A stretch of DNA of 64,000 nt from assembly GCF_014236855.1 (NCBI RefSeq), contig NZ_CP051261.1, forward strand, positions 5,146,001 to 5,210,000, written 5' to 3'. This DNA comes from Xanthomonas sp. SI (GTDB lineage Bacteria; Pseudomonadota; Gammaproteobacteria; Xanthomonadales; Xanthomonadaceae). Below, piece by piece: positions 53,395 to 62,101 of this stretch. The number at the start of each line of letters is the position of its first letter. The stretch's first letter is position 1. The notes beneath the pieces are model-generated. The model was not told where the DNA came from and did no database searches. It saw nothing but the letters and a program-made list of their open reading frames with translations. The position numbers and the translations under genes were made by a program.

Positions 53395-54309
53395 ATGCCC
53401 CGCCTGCCGCGCCTCGCCCTGTTGTTGAGTACCACGCTGTTCGTCGGCCACGCCGTGGCCGGCCCGGAAGAAGACGAGCGCGCCCGCAACGCGCTGCGCG
53501 TGCTGAGCGACATCCAGGAGATCCCGGAGCAATCCATCCCCGACAAGCTGCTCGACGAGGGCCGCGCGATCGTGGTGATCCCGGACACGCTCAAGGCCGG
53601 CCTGGTCATCGGCGGCCGCCGCGGCCACGGCCTGATGTCGGTCAAGCGTCCCGACGGCACCTGGTCCAACCCGGTATTCGTCAAGCTCACCGGCGGCAGC
53701 ATCGGCTTCCAGGTCGGCGTGCAGTCCTCCGACGTGGTGCTGGTGTTCCGCAACGACCGCAGCCTGGACAACATCGTCAACGGCAAGTTCACCCTCGGCG
53801 CCGATGCCGGCGTCGCTGCCGGCCCGGTCGGGCGCAACGCGTCGGCCGCCACCGACGGCCAGCTCAAGGCCGAGATCTGGTCGTGGTCGCGTGCGCGCGG
53901 CCTGTTCGCCGGCGTGGCGCTGGACGGCGCGGCGCTGCAGATCGACGATGCCGCCGACCTCAACGTGTACGGCAGCAACACCACCCCGCGCATGATCTTC
54001 GAAGGCCGCACCACCGGCCTGCCGTCCAACGACGTGGTCGCCTTCCGCGACAAGCTCGAGGAAGCCACCTACGCCGCGCGGCAGAACCGCGGCACCGACA
54101 GCGCCGGGCGTTCCGCCACGGCGCCGCCGCCGCCGCGGCCGCAATCGTCGGCGCAGGCCGCACCGCCGCCGGTCGCCGAACCCGCTGCCGCCGACGGCGC
54201 CAGCACCGCACCGTTGCAGGCTCCGCCGCAGACGCCGCCGCCACAGGGCGGCTTCCAGCCGGTGTCCGAAGGCGAGATCCGCACCGAATCGCTGGACGGC
54301 AACCGCTAG
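53395..54309 (+). CDS. SYLF-domain (Ysc84-like) exported protein
   Basis: 304 aa with a signal peptide ending near GHAVAGPEE. The SYLF/Ysc84 lipid-binding domain is shown by AIVVIPDTLKAGLVIGGRRG, GHGLMSVKRPDGTWSNP and WSWSRARGLFAGVALDGAAL, over about residues 30-225. The remaining 80 residues are a Pro/Ala-rich low-complexity tail ending QPVSEGEIRTESLDGNR. Function in bacteria is unclear. ATG 53395 gives the signal peptide; the frame opens at 53239. Confidence 0.9.
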   Translation: MPRLPRLALLLSTTLFVGHAVAGPEEDERARNALRVLSDIQEIPEQSIPDKLLDEGRAIVVIPDTLKAGLVIGGRRGHGLMSVKRPDGTWSNPVFVKLTGGSIGFQVGVQSSDVVLVFRNDRSLDNIVNGKFTLGADAGVAAGPVGRNASAATDGQLKAEIWSWSRARGLFAGVALDGAALQIDDAADLNVYGSNTTPRMIFEGRTTGLPSNDVVAFRDKLEEATYAARQNRGTDSAGRSATAPPPPRPQSSAQAAPPPVAEPAAADGASTAPLQAPPQTPPPQGGFQPVSEGEIRTESLDGNR

Positions 54310-54396
54310 AATCCGCGGTACGGCGTGCAGCACTGAACGTACCGCGGCGCGGTGCGTTATCCTCTTTATTCCTTACGACTTCTCTGCGAGCGGATC

Positions 54397-54624
54397 ATGG
54401 GCGGTTTTAGCATCTGGCACTGGCTTGTCGTGCTGGTGATCGTGCTGCTGGTGTTCGGCACCAAGCGGCTGACCAGCGGCGCCAAGGATCTGGGCAGTGC
54501 GGTCAAGGAATTCAAGAAAGGCATGCGCGACGAGGACAAACCCGCCGGCCAGCTCGGCGACGAGTCGCGCAGCAGCGAGCAGTCCCGCGAGACCCAGGCC
54601 GAGCGCGACCGCGACGCGCGCTGA
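54397..54624 (+). CDS. tatA: Sec-independent protein translocase TatA
   Basis: 75 aa. One N-terminal membrane helix ([18 protein letters not shown]), then the amphipathic helix [20 protein letters not shown] and a charged acidic tail. TatA oligomers form the passage for folded proteins with twin-arginine signals. ATG 54397; start of the tatABC operon, 16 bases before tatB. Confidence 0.95.
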   Translation: MGGFSIWHWLVVLVIVLLVFGTKRLTSGAKDLGSAVKEFKKGMRDEDKPAGQLGDESRSSEQSRETQAERDRDAR

Positions 54625-54640
54625 ATAGGACGCTGTCGGC

Positions 54641-55192
54641 GTGTTCGATATCGGATTCAGCGAACTGCTGCTGATCGCAGTGGTGGCGCTGGTGGTGCTC
54701 GGCCCGGAACGCCTGCCCAAGGCAGCGCGCTTCGCCGGCCTGTGGGTGCGCCGCGCGCGCGCGCAGTGGGATTCGGTGAAGCAGGAACTGGAGCGCGAAC
54801 TGGAAGCCGAGGAACTCAAGCGCAGCCTGCAGGACGTGCAGGCCTCGTTGCGCCAGGCCGAAACGCAGTTGCGCGACAGCGGCCAACAGCTGCAGCGCGA
54901 AACCGACGCGCTGCGCCGCGAGATCGACCCGACCGGACCGGAACCGCTCGCCGAGGCCGCGCCTGCGGGCAGCGAACCGCAGCCGACGGCGCCAGCGCCG
55001 GAAGCCTTGCCGCCGTCGGGCGCTCCCGCCGCTGCCCCCGCGGTGCCGGCTACCGCGCCAGCGGCGCCAGCCGCGCATCCGCATCCGCACGCAGCAAGCG
55101 ACGCACCGCCGCCCGCCGCGCACGAGCCGGCCCACACACCGCCGGCGCCTGGCGCCGCACCGCCCAACGGCGATCCTGAGGCGCCGCGATGA
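54641..55192 (+). CDS. tatB: Sec-independent protein translocase TatB
   Basis: 183 aa, start GTG 54641. The N-terminal helix MFDIGFSELLLIAVVALVVL and GPERLPKAAR are diagnostic of TatB. An amphipathic helical part to about residue 95 is followed by an unusually long Pro/Ala-rich tail of about 85 residues. TatB with TatC forms the twin-arginine signal receptor. Stop overlaps the tatC start by 4 bases (ATGA). Confidence 0.95.
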   Translation: MFDIGFSELLLIAVVALVVLGPERLPKAARFAGLWVRRARAQWDSVKQELERELEAEELKRSLQDVQASLRQAETQLRDSGQQLQRETDALRREIDPTGPEPLAEAAPAGSEPQPTAPAPEALPPSGAPAAAPAVPATAPAAPAAHPHPHAASDAPPPAAHEPAHTPPAPGAAPPNGDPEAPR

Positions 55193-55932
55193 ATCCGGAA
55201 GCCGAAAGCAGCCTGATCGAGCATCTGGTCGAATTGCGCGCGCGCCTGGTGCGCGCGCTGCTCGGCCTGGGCGTGGTGGTGCTGGCGCTGCTGCCGTTCT
55301 CCAAGCCCATCTACACTTGGCTGGCCGCGCCGATGCTGGCGCAGCTGCCGATCGGGCAGAGCGTGATCGCCACCCACCCGGCCGGCGCGGTGTTCGCGCC
55401 GCTCAAGCTGACCTTTTTCGTGGGCGTGTTCATCGCCGTGCCGTGGCTGCTGTACCAGGCCTGGGCGTTCGTCGCCCCGGGCCTGTACCAGCGCGAGAAG
55501 CGCCTGGCGCTGCCGCTGCTGGCCTCGGCGGTGCTGCTGTTCTACGTGGGCTGCGCCTTCGCCTATTTCCTGGTGCTGCCGGCGGTGTTCCACTTCCTGA
55601 CCACGTTCAAGCCGGACATCATCCAGCTCACCCCGGACGCCGGCGCCTACCTGGATTTCGTGCTGGCGATCTTCTTCGCCTTCGGCGCCAGCTTCGAGCT
55701 GCCGGTGGCGCTGGTGATCCTGGCCCTGCTCGGCTGGGTCACCCCGCAGCAACTGCGCGAAGGCCGCGGCTACGCGGTGGTCGGCATCTTCGTGCTGGCC
55801 GCGGTGCTGACCCCGCCGGACGTGGTCTCGCAGCTGATGCTGGCGATCCCGATGTGCCTGCTGTACGAGATCGGCATCATTGCGGCTAGTGCGGTAACCA
55901 AGAAGCCGTCTGAAGCCGAGATTCGGGATTAG
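55189..55932 (+). CDS. tatC: Sec-independent protein translocase TatC
   Basis: 247 aa, six transmembrane helices. SSLIEHLVELRARLVRALLG at the N-terminus and GLYQREKRLALPLL with FAYFLVLPAVFHFLTTF are conserved TatC landmarks. It recognises twin-arginine signal peptides at the inner membrane. Last gene of tatABC. Confidence 0.96.
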   Translation: MNPEAESSLIEHLVELRARLVRALLGLGVVVLALLPFSKPIYTWLAAPMLAQLPIGQSVIATHPAGAVFAPLKLTFFVGVFIAVPWLLYQAWAFVAPGLYQREKRLALPLLASAVLLFYVGCAFAYFLVLPAVFHFLTTFKPDIIQLTPDAGAYLDFVLAIFFAFGASFELPVALVILALLGWVTPQQLREGRGYAVVGIFVLAAVLTPPDVVSQLMLAIPMCLLYEIGIIAASAVTKKPSEAEIRD

Positions 55933-56029
55933 AGATTCGCAAAGGCCGGGGCGGCCGCGCCTTCGCCATGTAGCGCGGCTCCAGGAACCTCATGCTTCGT
56001 CAATCGCGGCAATCCACGAAGCCGAAAGC

Positions 56030-56053
56030 GTCGGAGCTGAAGCCTCTCCTACA
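56030..56053. repeat. Diverged REP palindrome
   Basis: GTCGGAGCTGAAGCCTCTCC followed by TACA. This is a third REP variant with a weakened stem, in the 225-base gap after tatC between convergent genes. Confidence 0.6.
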
Positions 56054-56157
56054 GATGCGACGACCTGGCAAGGCTAGAGCTCTGCAAAAGCGACGACCGG
56101 GAAACCGTCAGCTCCCGCTTTTACGAATCCCCAATCCCGACTCCCAAATCCCGGCCC

Positions 56158-57057
56158 TTAAGCCGCAAACACATTGGAAGGCGGCGGCGGCACCGCCGGC
56201 GCGGCGTCGCCGCTGTGCACGAACATCTGCTTCCAGGCCGCGTAGACCGCGCCGGCCAGCGCCGGCATCGCCAGCGCCATCAGCAGCAATTGCGCGACCA
56301 GGGCGGCGATGGTCGGCCCGGCCAGCGCCTGCACCAGCAGGATCACCAGCACCAGGGCGAAATACAGCGCGAACATCGCGATGAAGGCGAGGATGAAGAA
56401 CACCAGCATCGCCGGCAGGTTGTGCAGGCAGGCGCGCAGGCTGTTGCGCATCGCCGCCAGGCCGCCGCGACCGTCGAACATCACCTGCGGGGCGAGCACG
56501 AACAGGGTCAGCGTCACCGCCACGAAGCCGACGAACACCATCAGCAGCCACAGCAGGATGCGCATCGCCGGCAGCGTGGCCACCAGCTGCTCGACCTGCG
56601 CCGGATCCGGCTGGGCGCTGGACTGGCCGAGTTCGTTGAGCTTGTTCATCACCGTGCCCAGCTGCTCCCAGCCGCTCTGGCCGACCACCACCAGGGCCAG
56701 CGCGCCCAGCGCCAGGCCGACCAGCACCTGCGGCAGCAGCGCCACCAGCAGGCGCGGCGCGCGGCCGTCGTGCAACCCCTGCAGCAGGTGCGCCGGCTGC
56801 GCGACGCGGCCCAGGTCCACTTCGCGCACCGCCCACACCAAGCCGCCGAACAGCAGCGGTCCTGCCAAGCCCAGCAGCAATTGCGCCAGCATGCCCAGGG
56901 TCGGGTTCAGCGCGCCCATCAGCAGCGCCAACAGCGCCGCCAGGCCCCAGATCACGCCCAGCAGGCCCAGCGCCAGCGGCGCCCGGCGCAGCAGCGCAAT
57001 ACCGCTCAACAGCCATTCCGCGCCGGCCGAGGCCGGCAGCTTGCGAATCTCGATCAT
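56158..57057 (-). CDS. BPSS1780-family integral membrane protein
   Basis: 299 aa with about six hydrophobic segments (GLLGVIWGLAALLALLMGAL, LLWLLMVFVGFVAVTLTLFV, MLVFFILAFIAMFALYFALV and others). The N-terminus IRKLPASAGAEWLLSGIALL and the loop PQVMFDGRGGLAAMRNSLRA match the BPSS1780 family of unknown function. ATG 57057 preferred to the TTG at 57063. It follows the amidotransferase gene by 48 bases in the same direction. Confidence 0.85.
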   Translation of the reverse strand: MIEIRKLPASAGAEWLLSGIALLRRAPLALGLLGVIWGLAALLALLMGALNPTLGMLAQLLLGLAGPLLFGGLVWAVREVDLGRVAQPAHLLQGLHDGRAPRLLVALLPQVLVGLALGALALVVVGQSGWEQLGTVMNKLNELGQSSAQPDPAQVEQLVATLPAMRILLWLLMVFVGFVAVTLTLFVLAPQVMFDGRGGLAAMRNSLRACLHNLPAMLVFFILAFIAMFALYFALVLVILLVQALAGPTIAALVAQLLLMALAMPALAGAVYAAWKQMFVHSGDAAPAVPPPPSNVFAA

Positions 57058-57105
57058 TGCCAATCCGAAGTGGGGGAACGCCGTACAGCGCGGCGCCTGT
57101 ACAGA

Positions 57106-57855
57106 TTATCGCGGTTTTGCCAGGCCGCCGGCGGTTTGCTGGCCGCGCGCGTGCTGAACGAAGCGCCGCAGCAGCTTGCGCGCCAGCGGCGCGGCGCTGA
57201 CCTCGCGGGCGATGGTACGGGCGCAGCGGCCGGCGCTGCGTAGACACTCGGCGCGGGCGTGCACGTAGCCGCGCATGTGGTGGGTGGCGAATTCCGGGTG
57301 GAACTGCACGCCCCAGGCCGCCTCGCCCCAGCGGAACGCATGGCACTGGTCCTGCGCCGAGCGCGCCAGCACGGTGGCGCCGGCCGGCGCGCGCAGCACC
57401 GTCTGCAGGTGCGTGGCGTGGGCCGGGAAGCGTTCGGGCAGGCCGGCGAACAGCGGATCGTCGAACGCCGGCGGATGCAAGTCGATGTGCACGGTGCCCG
57501 ATTCGCGCCCGGCCGGGTTGTAGGCAACCTCCCCGCCCAGCGCATGCGCCAGCAGCTGATGCCCGTAGCAGATGCCCAGCAGCGGCGTGCCGGCGTGGGC
57601 GGCCTCGCGCAGCCAGTCGGCCGAGCGCTCGCTCCAGTCGGCGCGGTCGGTGACGAAGGCGGCCGAGCCGGTGACGATGATCCCGGCAAAGCCCGTGCGC
57701 GCGGGCAATGCGGCGCCGCCGGCGACATTGGCGACCACCGTGTCGCGCTCGGCCAGGCCGGCGGCGACGCGGATCCAGTGCGGGAAGCGCCCATAGCGCC
57801 GCATCGTCGCCACCGGCTCGCCGGTTTCGAGGATCAGGAAGGGCGCAGGCGTCAT
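57106..57855 (-). CDS. Class I glutamine amidotransferase
   Basis: 249 aa. The catalytic Cys is in LLGICYGHQLLAHALGG near residue 87, with the His and Glu in WGVQFHPEFATHHMRGY near residue 170. FAGIIVTGSAAFVTDRADW precedes it. It belongs to the stand-alone GuaA-N-like group that uses glutamine as ammonia donor or acts on gamma-glutamyl compounds; partner unknown. ATG 57855; the frame continues upstream to 58017 without similarity. Confidence 0.9.
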   Translation of the reverse strand: MTPAPFLILETGEPVATMRRYGRFPHWIRVAAGLAERDTVVANVAGGAALPARTGFAGIIVTGSAAFVTDRADWSERSADWLREAAHAGTPLLGICYGHQLLAHALGGEVAYNPAGRESGTVHIDLHPPAFDDPLFAGLPERFPAHATHLQTVLRAPAGATVLARSAQDQCHAFRWGEAAWGVQFHPEFATHHMRGYVHARAECLRSAGRCARTIAREVSAAPLARKLLRRFVQHARGQQTAGGLAKPR

Positions 57856-58055
57856 CGGCGGGCGGCAACTCGGGTGGGGTCGACCCGATTGTAGACAGAC
57901 CTTCGCGGCTTTTTCCAAGCCTGCGCCGCACTGCACGGCTGTCGCGCGTCGCAATTCAGCTGCTCGACAGTCGTTTGCCGTGGCAACGCGTCGGTTTTGA
58001 CATAAGCGCTGCGCCACTCGAGCGGATGGACGCAGCGCTGATGACCGCAGGGGCT

Positions 58056-58901
58056 TTACGCCAGCATCGCCGGATCCACGACCGTGAGCCGCTCGTCGGG
58101 ATCCAGTTCGAAGATCTGCCGGTACTGTTCCGGGGTAAGGGCCTTGGCCGCTGCGTCCTGGAATTCCAGGGCGATGCGGTTGATCTCCTCGCCCTCGGCC
58201 TGGCTGGTGGCGGCGTCGGCCCGCAACGTTTCGCGCGCGGCGACTGCCGCGATCCTGGCGAGCGCGGCATCACGGATCTGCAGCACGCCATCGCGCGCAT
58301 CGGCGGTCAGCGCTTCGCCCACGGTGGCGTGCACCCGCGCGGTGAAATCGTCCGTGTCCTGCGCGGCGACCAGCGCGGCACCGACCGCACAGGCGTTCTT
58401 CTTTTCCTCCCACGCATTCGACAGCCAGTTGCGGCCATAGGTGCCGTACAACGCATTGCTGAGCCAGTAGCCACGCGCGATGCGCACCGTCAGCGGCGCG
58501 GTGGTGGCGCTGCCGGTCGCCCACAGCACCTGGTTGGCGAGCTGGTGGCAGACGCCGTTGATGGCGTAGCGGAAGATGGTGCCCTGCGCCGGCGGGTTGT
58601 CGCTGGAGGCTTGGTTCGGCAGGCACAGGCAGCTGGCGTGGCCGAGGTCGGCCTGCGCTTGCCCGGCATAGCCGCCGGGGGATTTCTTGCTCTGCCCGGT
58701 CGGATGGAACACGCCCCAGCAATACCAATACTGCTGCTGATGGGCGAGGACTTCGTCGATCGTGTACGGGTGCTCGCGGTTGTCGTAGCTGGTCACCCAG
58801 GTGTGATCGACCAGGGCGCTGAGCCGGGGCGCCTGCTGGATGAAGCCGGTGTCGCCGGCGCCGACCGGGTTCACCCAGGCATACAGTGTGGTTGTCGTCA
58901 T
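58056..58901 (-). CDS. Unrecognised 281-aa protein with GVCHQ motif
   Basis: No named family recognised. No signal peptide. The central block IFRYAINGVCHQLANQVLWA near residue 115 and ARGYWLSNALYGTYGRNW near 145 look strongly conserved; the Cys-His pair could be catalytic, as in papain-like or NlpC/P60-type enzymes, but no full triad pattern is evident. The C-terminal third is helical and acidic. ATG 58901 is supported by AAGGAG 8 bases upstream. Single gene. Confidence 0.65.
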   Translation of the reverse strand: MTTTTLYAWVNPVGAGDTGFIQQAPRLSALVDHTWVTSYDNREHPYTIDEVLAHQQQYWYCWGVFHPTGQSKKSPGGYAGQAQADLGHASCLCLPNQASSDNPPAQGTIFRYAINGVCHQLANQVLWATGSATTAPLTVRIARGYWLSNALYGTYGRNWLSNAWEEKKNACAVGAALVAAQDTDDFTARVHATVGEALTADARDGVLQIRDAALARIAAVAARETLRADAATSQAEGEEINRIALEFQDAAAKALTPEQYRQIFELDPDERLTVVDPAMLA

Positions 58902-59134
58902 TGCGCGATCTCCTTGCACTTCCGTTGACGTGCATTACGGGAAGAGCCACGCACAGGCGAAAAGCGGCGCGCTGCCGCACTGGAGTGGGCAACGCAGCGA
59001 TCGAGGTCTGCAAACGCGGCCCGCATGCCGTCCCTTGCGTCCCCCGGACGGCCCCACCGTTCTAGCGCAGCTGGCGCCGCCGCGGGTGGACAATTTGCCG
59101 GCAATGCAACGCGCCAGCGCACGCCACGGTGCGC

Positions 59135-60955
59135 TCACTCGCGCGGCGGCAGCACCGACAGCACTTCCTCGATGGTGGTCAGGCCGGCGGCCACCTTTTC
59201 CAGGCCGGCGCGGCGCAGGCTGCGCACGCCCTCGGCCTGCGCGGCGCGGCTGAAGCCGGCCAGGTCCATGTCGGCGCGGATCAGCGTGCGCAGGCGCGGC
59301 GTCACCGGCAGCAGTTCGTACAGGCCGACCCGGCCCAGATAGCCGGTGCGGCGGCATTCCAGGCAGCCGACCGGGGCGTGCACCTGCAGGTCGTCCGGCA
59401 GCGCCTCGCCCGGCTCGCGCAGCGCGTCCCATTCGAGGTCGCTGAGCGTGTGCGGACGCTTGCAGTGGCTGCACAGCGTGCGCACCAGGCGCTGCGCCAG
59501 CACGCCGTTGAGGGTGGAGGCGACCAGGTAGTGCGGCACGCCCAGGTCGAGCAGGCGGGTGATCGCCGAGGGCGCGTCGTTGGTGTGCAGGGTGGACAGC
59601 ACCAGGTGCCCGGTCAGCGAGGCCTGCACCGCCATCTGCGCGGTTTCCAGGTCGCGGATCTCGCCGATCATGATGATGTCCGGGTCCTGCCGCAGCAGGG
59701 TGCGCACGCCGCTGGCGAAATCCAGGTCGATGTTGGTCTGCACCTGCATCTGGTTGAACTCCGGCGCGATCATCTCGATCGGGTCCTCAACGCTGCACAC
59801 GTTCACGTCCGGGGTGGCCAGGCGCTTGAGCGTGGAATACAGCGTGGTGGTCTTGCCCGAGCCGGTGGGGCCGGTGACCAGCACGATGCCGTGCGGGCGC
59901 TCGACCAGCGCCGCCCAGCCGGCCGCTTCCTGCACGCTGAAACCGAGCTGGTCCACACTCTTGAACGCCGCGTCCGGGTCGAAGATGCGCATCACGCACT
60001 TCTCGCCGAACGCGGTGGGCATGGTCGACAGGCGCATCTCGGTCTCGCGCCCGCCCGGCGAGCGGGTCTTGATGCGCCCGTCCTGCGGGCGCCGGCGCTC
60101 GGCCAGGTCCATGCGCCCGAGCACCTTGATCCTGCTGACGATGGCGGTCATCACCGCCGGCGGCACTTCCAGCACCTTGTGCAGCACGCCGTCGATGCGG
60201 AAGCGCATGCGCCCGGCCTCGCGCCGCGGTTCCAGGTGGATGTCGCTGGCGCGCTGCTCGTAGGCGTACTGCAGCAGCCAGTCGACGATGTGCACGATGT
60301 GGTGGTCGTCGGCGTTGACGTCGCCGCCGCGGCCCAGTTCCACCAGCTGCTCGAAGCTGGGCAGGCCGCTGCTCTGCTCGTTGCGCCCGTCCTTGGCCCC
60401 GCGTACCGAGCGGGTCACGCCGAAGAACTCCATCGTGTAGCGATGCAGGTCCAGCGGGTTGACCACCGCGATCTCGATCCGGCGCCGCGCCAGGTGTTGC
60501 ACGTCGGCCAGCCAGTCCAGCGCCAGCGGCTCGCTGGTCGCCACCAGCAGGCGTTCGCCGTCCAGCGCCAGCGGCAGGATGCGGTGGCGGCGCGCGTAGG
60601 CATGCGAGACCACGGCGGTGACCGCGGCCACGTCGACCCGGGTCGGATCGATGCGCAGGTAGCGCAGGCCGCAGCGCTGCGCCAGCCATTCGGTCAGCCG
60701 TTCCAGGCCCAGTTCGCTGCCCGGCGGGCGGGTGGCGGCCAGTTTCAGGTTGGACAGCAGCACCAGCGGATGCACGTCGCTGACGGTGCGCGCGGACTGC
60801 GCCGAGAACTGCATGCGGCCGCGCTCGGCCGGCGCGACCAGGCCGTCGGCGAGCAGCGCGGCGACCACGCGCTCGAAATTCAGGCGCCCCGGCGGCAGCG
60901 ACACGGCGGCGGGTACAGGCACGGCGGGCGGCTGCGCGGCAGGTCGCGTATCCAT
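59135..60955 (-). CDS. GspE/PilB-type secretion or pilus assembly ATPase
   Basis: 606 aa. N-terminal MshEN/GspE-N-like domain to about residue 200, then the ATPase: Walker A VLVTGPTGSGKTTTLYS near residue 370, Asp box, Walker B IIMIGEIRDLETAQ, and His box HLVLSTLHTNDAPSAI. A C4 zinc element follows (LCSHCKR ... CLECRRTGYLGR). It powers a type II secretion or type IV pilus-like machine from the cytoplasm. No other gsp or pil genes are near; it sits divergent from glyQ as an orphan. Which system it serves is not decidable here. Confidence 0.88.
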   Translation of the reverse strand: MDTRPAAQPPAVPVPAAVSLPPGRLNFERVVAALLADGLVAPAERGRMQFSAQSARTVSDVHPLVLLSNLKLAATRPPGSELGLERLTEWLAQRCGLRYLRIDPTRVDVAAVTAVVSHAYARRHRILPLALDGERLLVATSEPLALDWLADVQHLARRRIEIAVVNPLDLHRYTMEFFGVTRSVRGAKDGRNEQSSGLPSFEQLVELGRGGDVNADDHHIVHIVDWLLQYAYEQRASDIHLEPRREAGRMRFRIDGVLHKVLEVPPAVMTAIVSRIKVLGRMDLAERRRPQDGRIKTRSPGGRETEMRLSTMPTAFGEKCVMRIFDPDAAFKSVDQLGFSVQEAAGWAALVERPHGIVLVTGPTGSGKTTTLYSTLKRLATPDVNVCSVEDPIEMIAPEFNQMQVQTNIDLDFASGVRTLLRQDPDIIMIGEIRDLETAQMAVQASLTGHLVLSTLHTNDAPSAITRLLDLGVPHYLVASTLNGVLAQRLVRTLCSHCKRPHTLSDLEWDALREPGEALPDDLQVHAPVGCLECRRTGYLGRVGLYELLPVTPRLRTLIRADMDLAGFSRAAQAEGVRSLRRAGLEKVAAGLTTIEEVLSVLPPRE

Positions 60956-61030
60956 GGTCAGGTCCGGTGCGCGGAAGTCCCCGCAAGTCGGTCGCTATAC
61001 TAGCGCACCCCTTTTGCCGGCCTTTGCTGC

Positions 61031-61939
<909 letters not shown>

Positions 61940-61950
61940 GGCTGTAGAGC

Positions 61951-62079
61951 CCCTCTCCCTCCGGGAGAGGGGTTGGGGTGAGGGTACGCCGGCACGAGAA
62001 CCTGCCACTCCCAAACTCCAAAGGCTCCGCCGTACCCTCATCCGCCCCTTCGGGGCACCTTCTCCCGCAGGGAGAAGGG
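61951..62079. repeat. Opposed pair of CTCTCC/GGGAGAGG family repeats
   Basis: CCCTCTCCCTCCGGGAGAGG with the GAGGGTACG tail (61951-61987) faces an inverted copy (62032-62079, GTACCCTCATCCGC ... TTCTCCCGCAGGGAGAAGGG). The two could fold into one large cruciform between glyQ and glyS. Confidence 0.7.
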
Positions 62080-62101
62080 AACCGCTAGCAAGGTCTGACA
62101 C

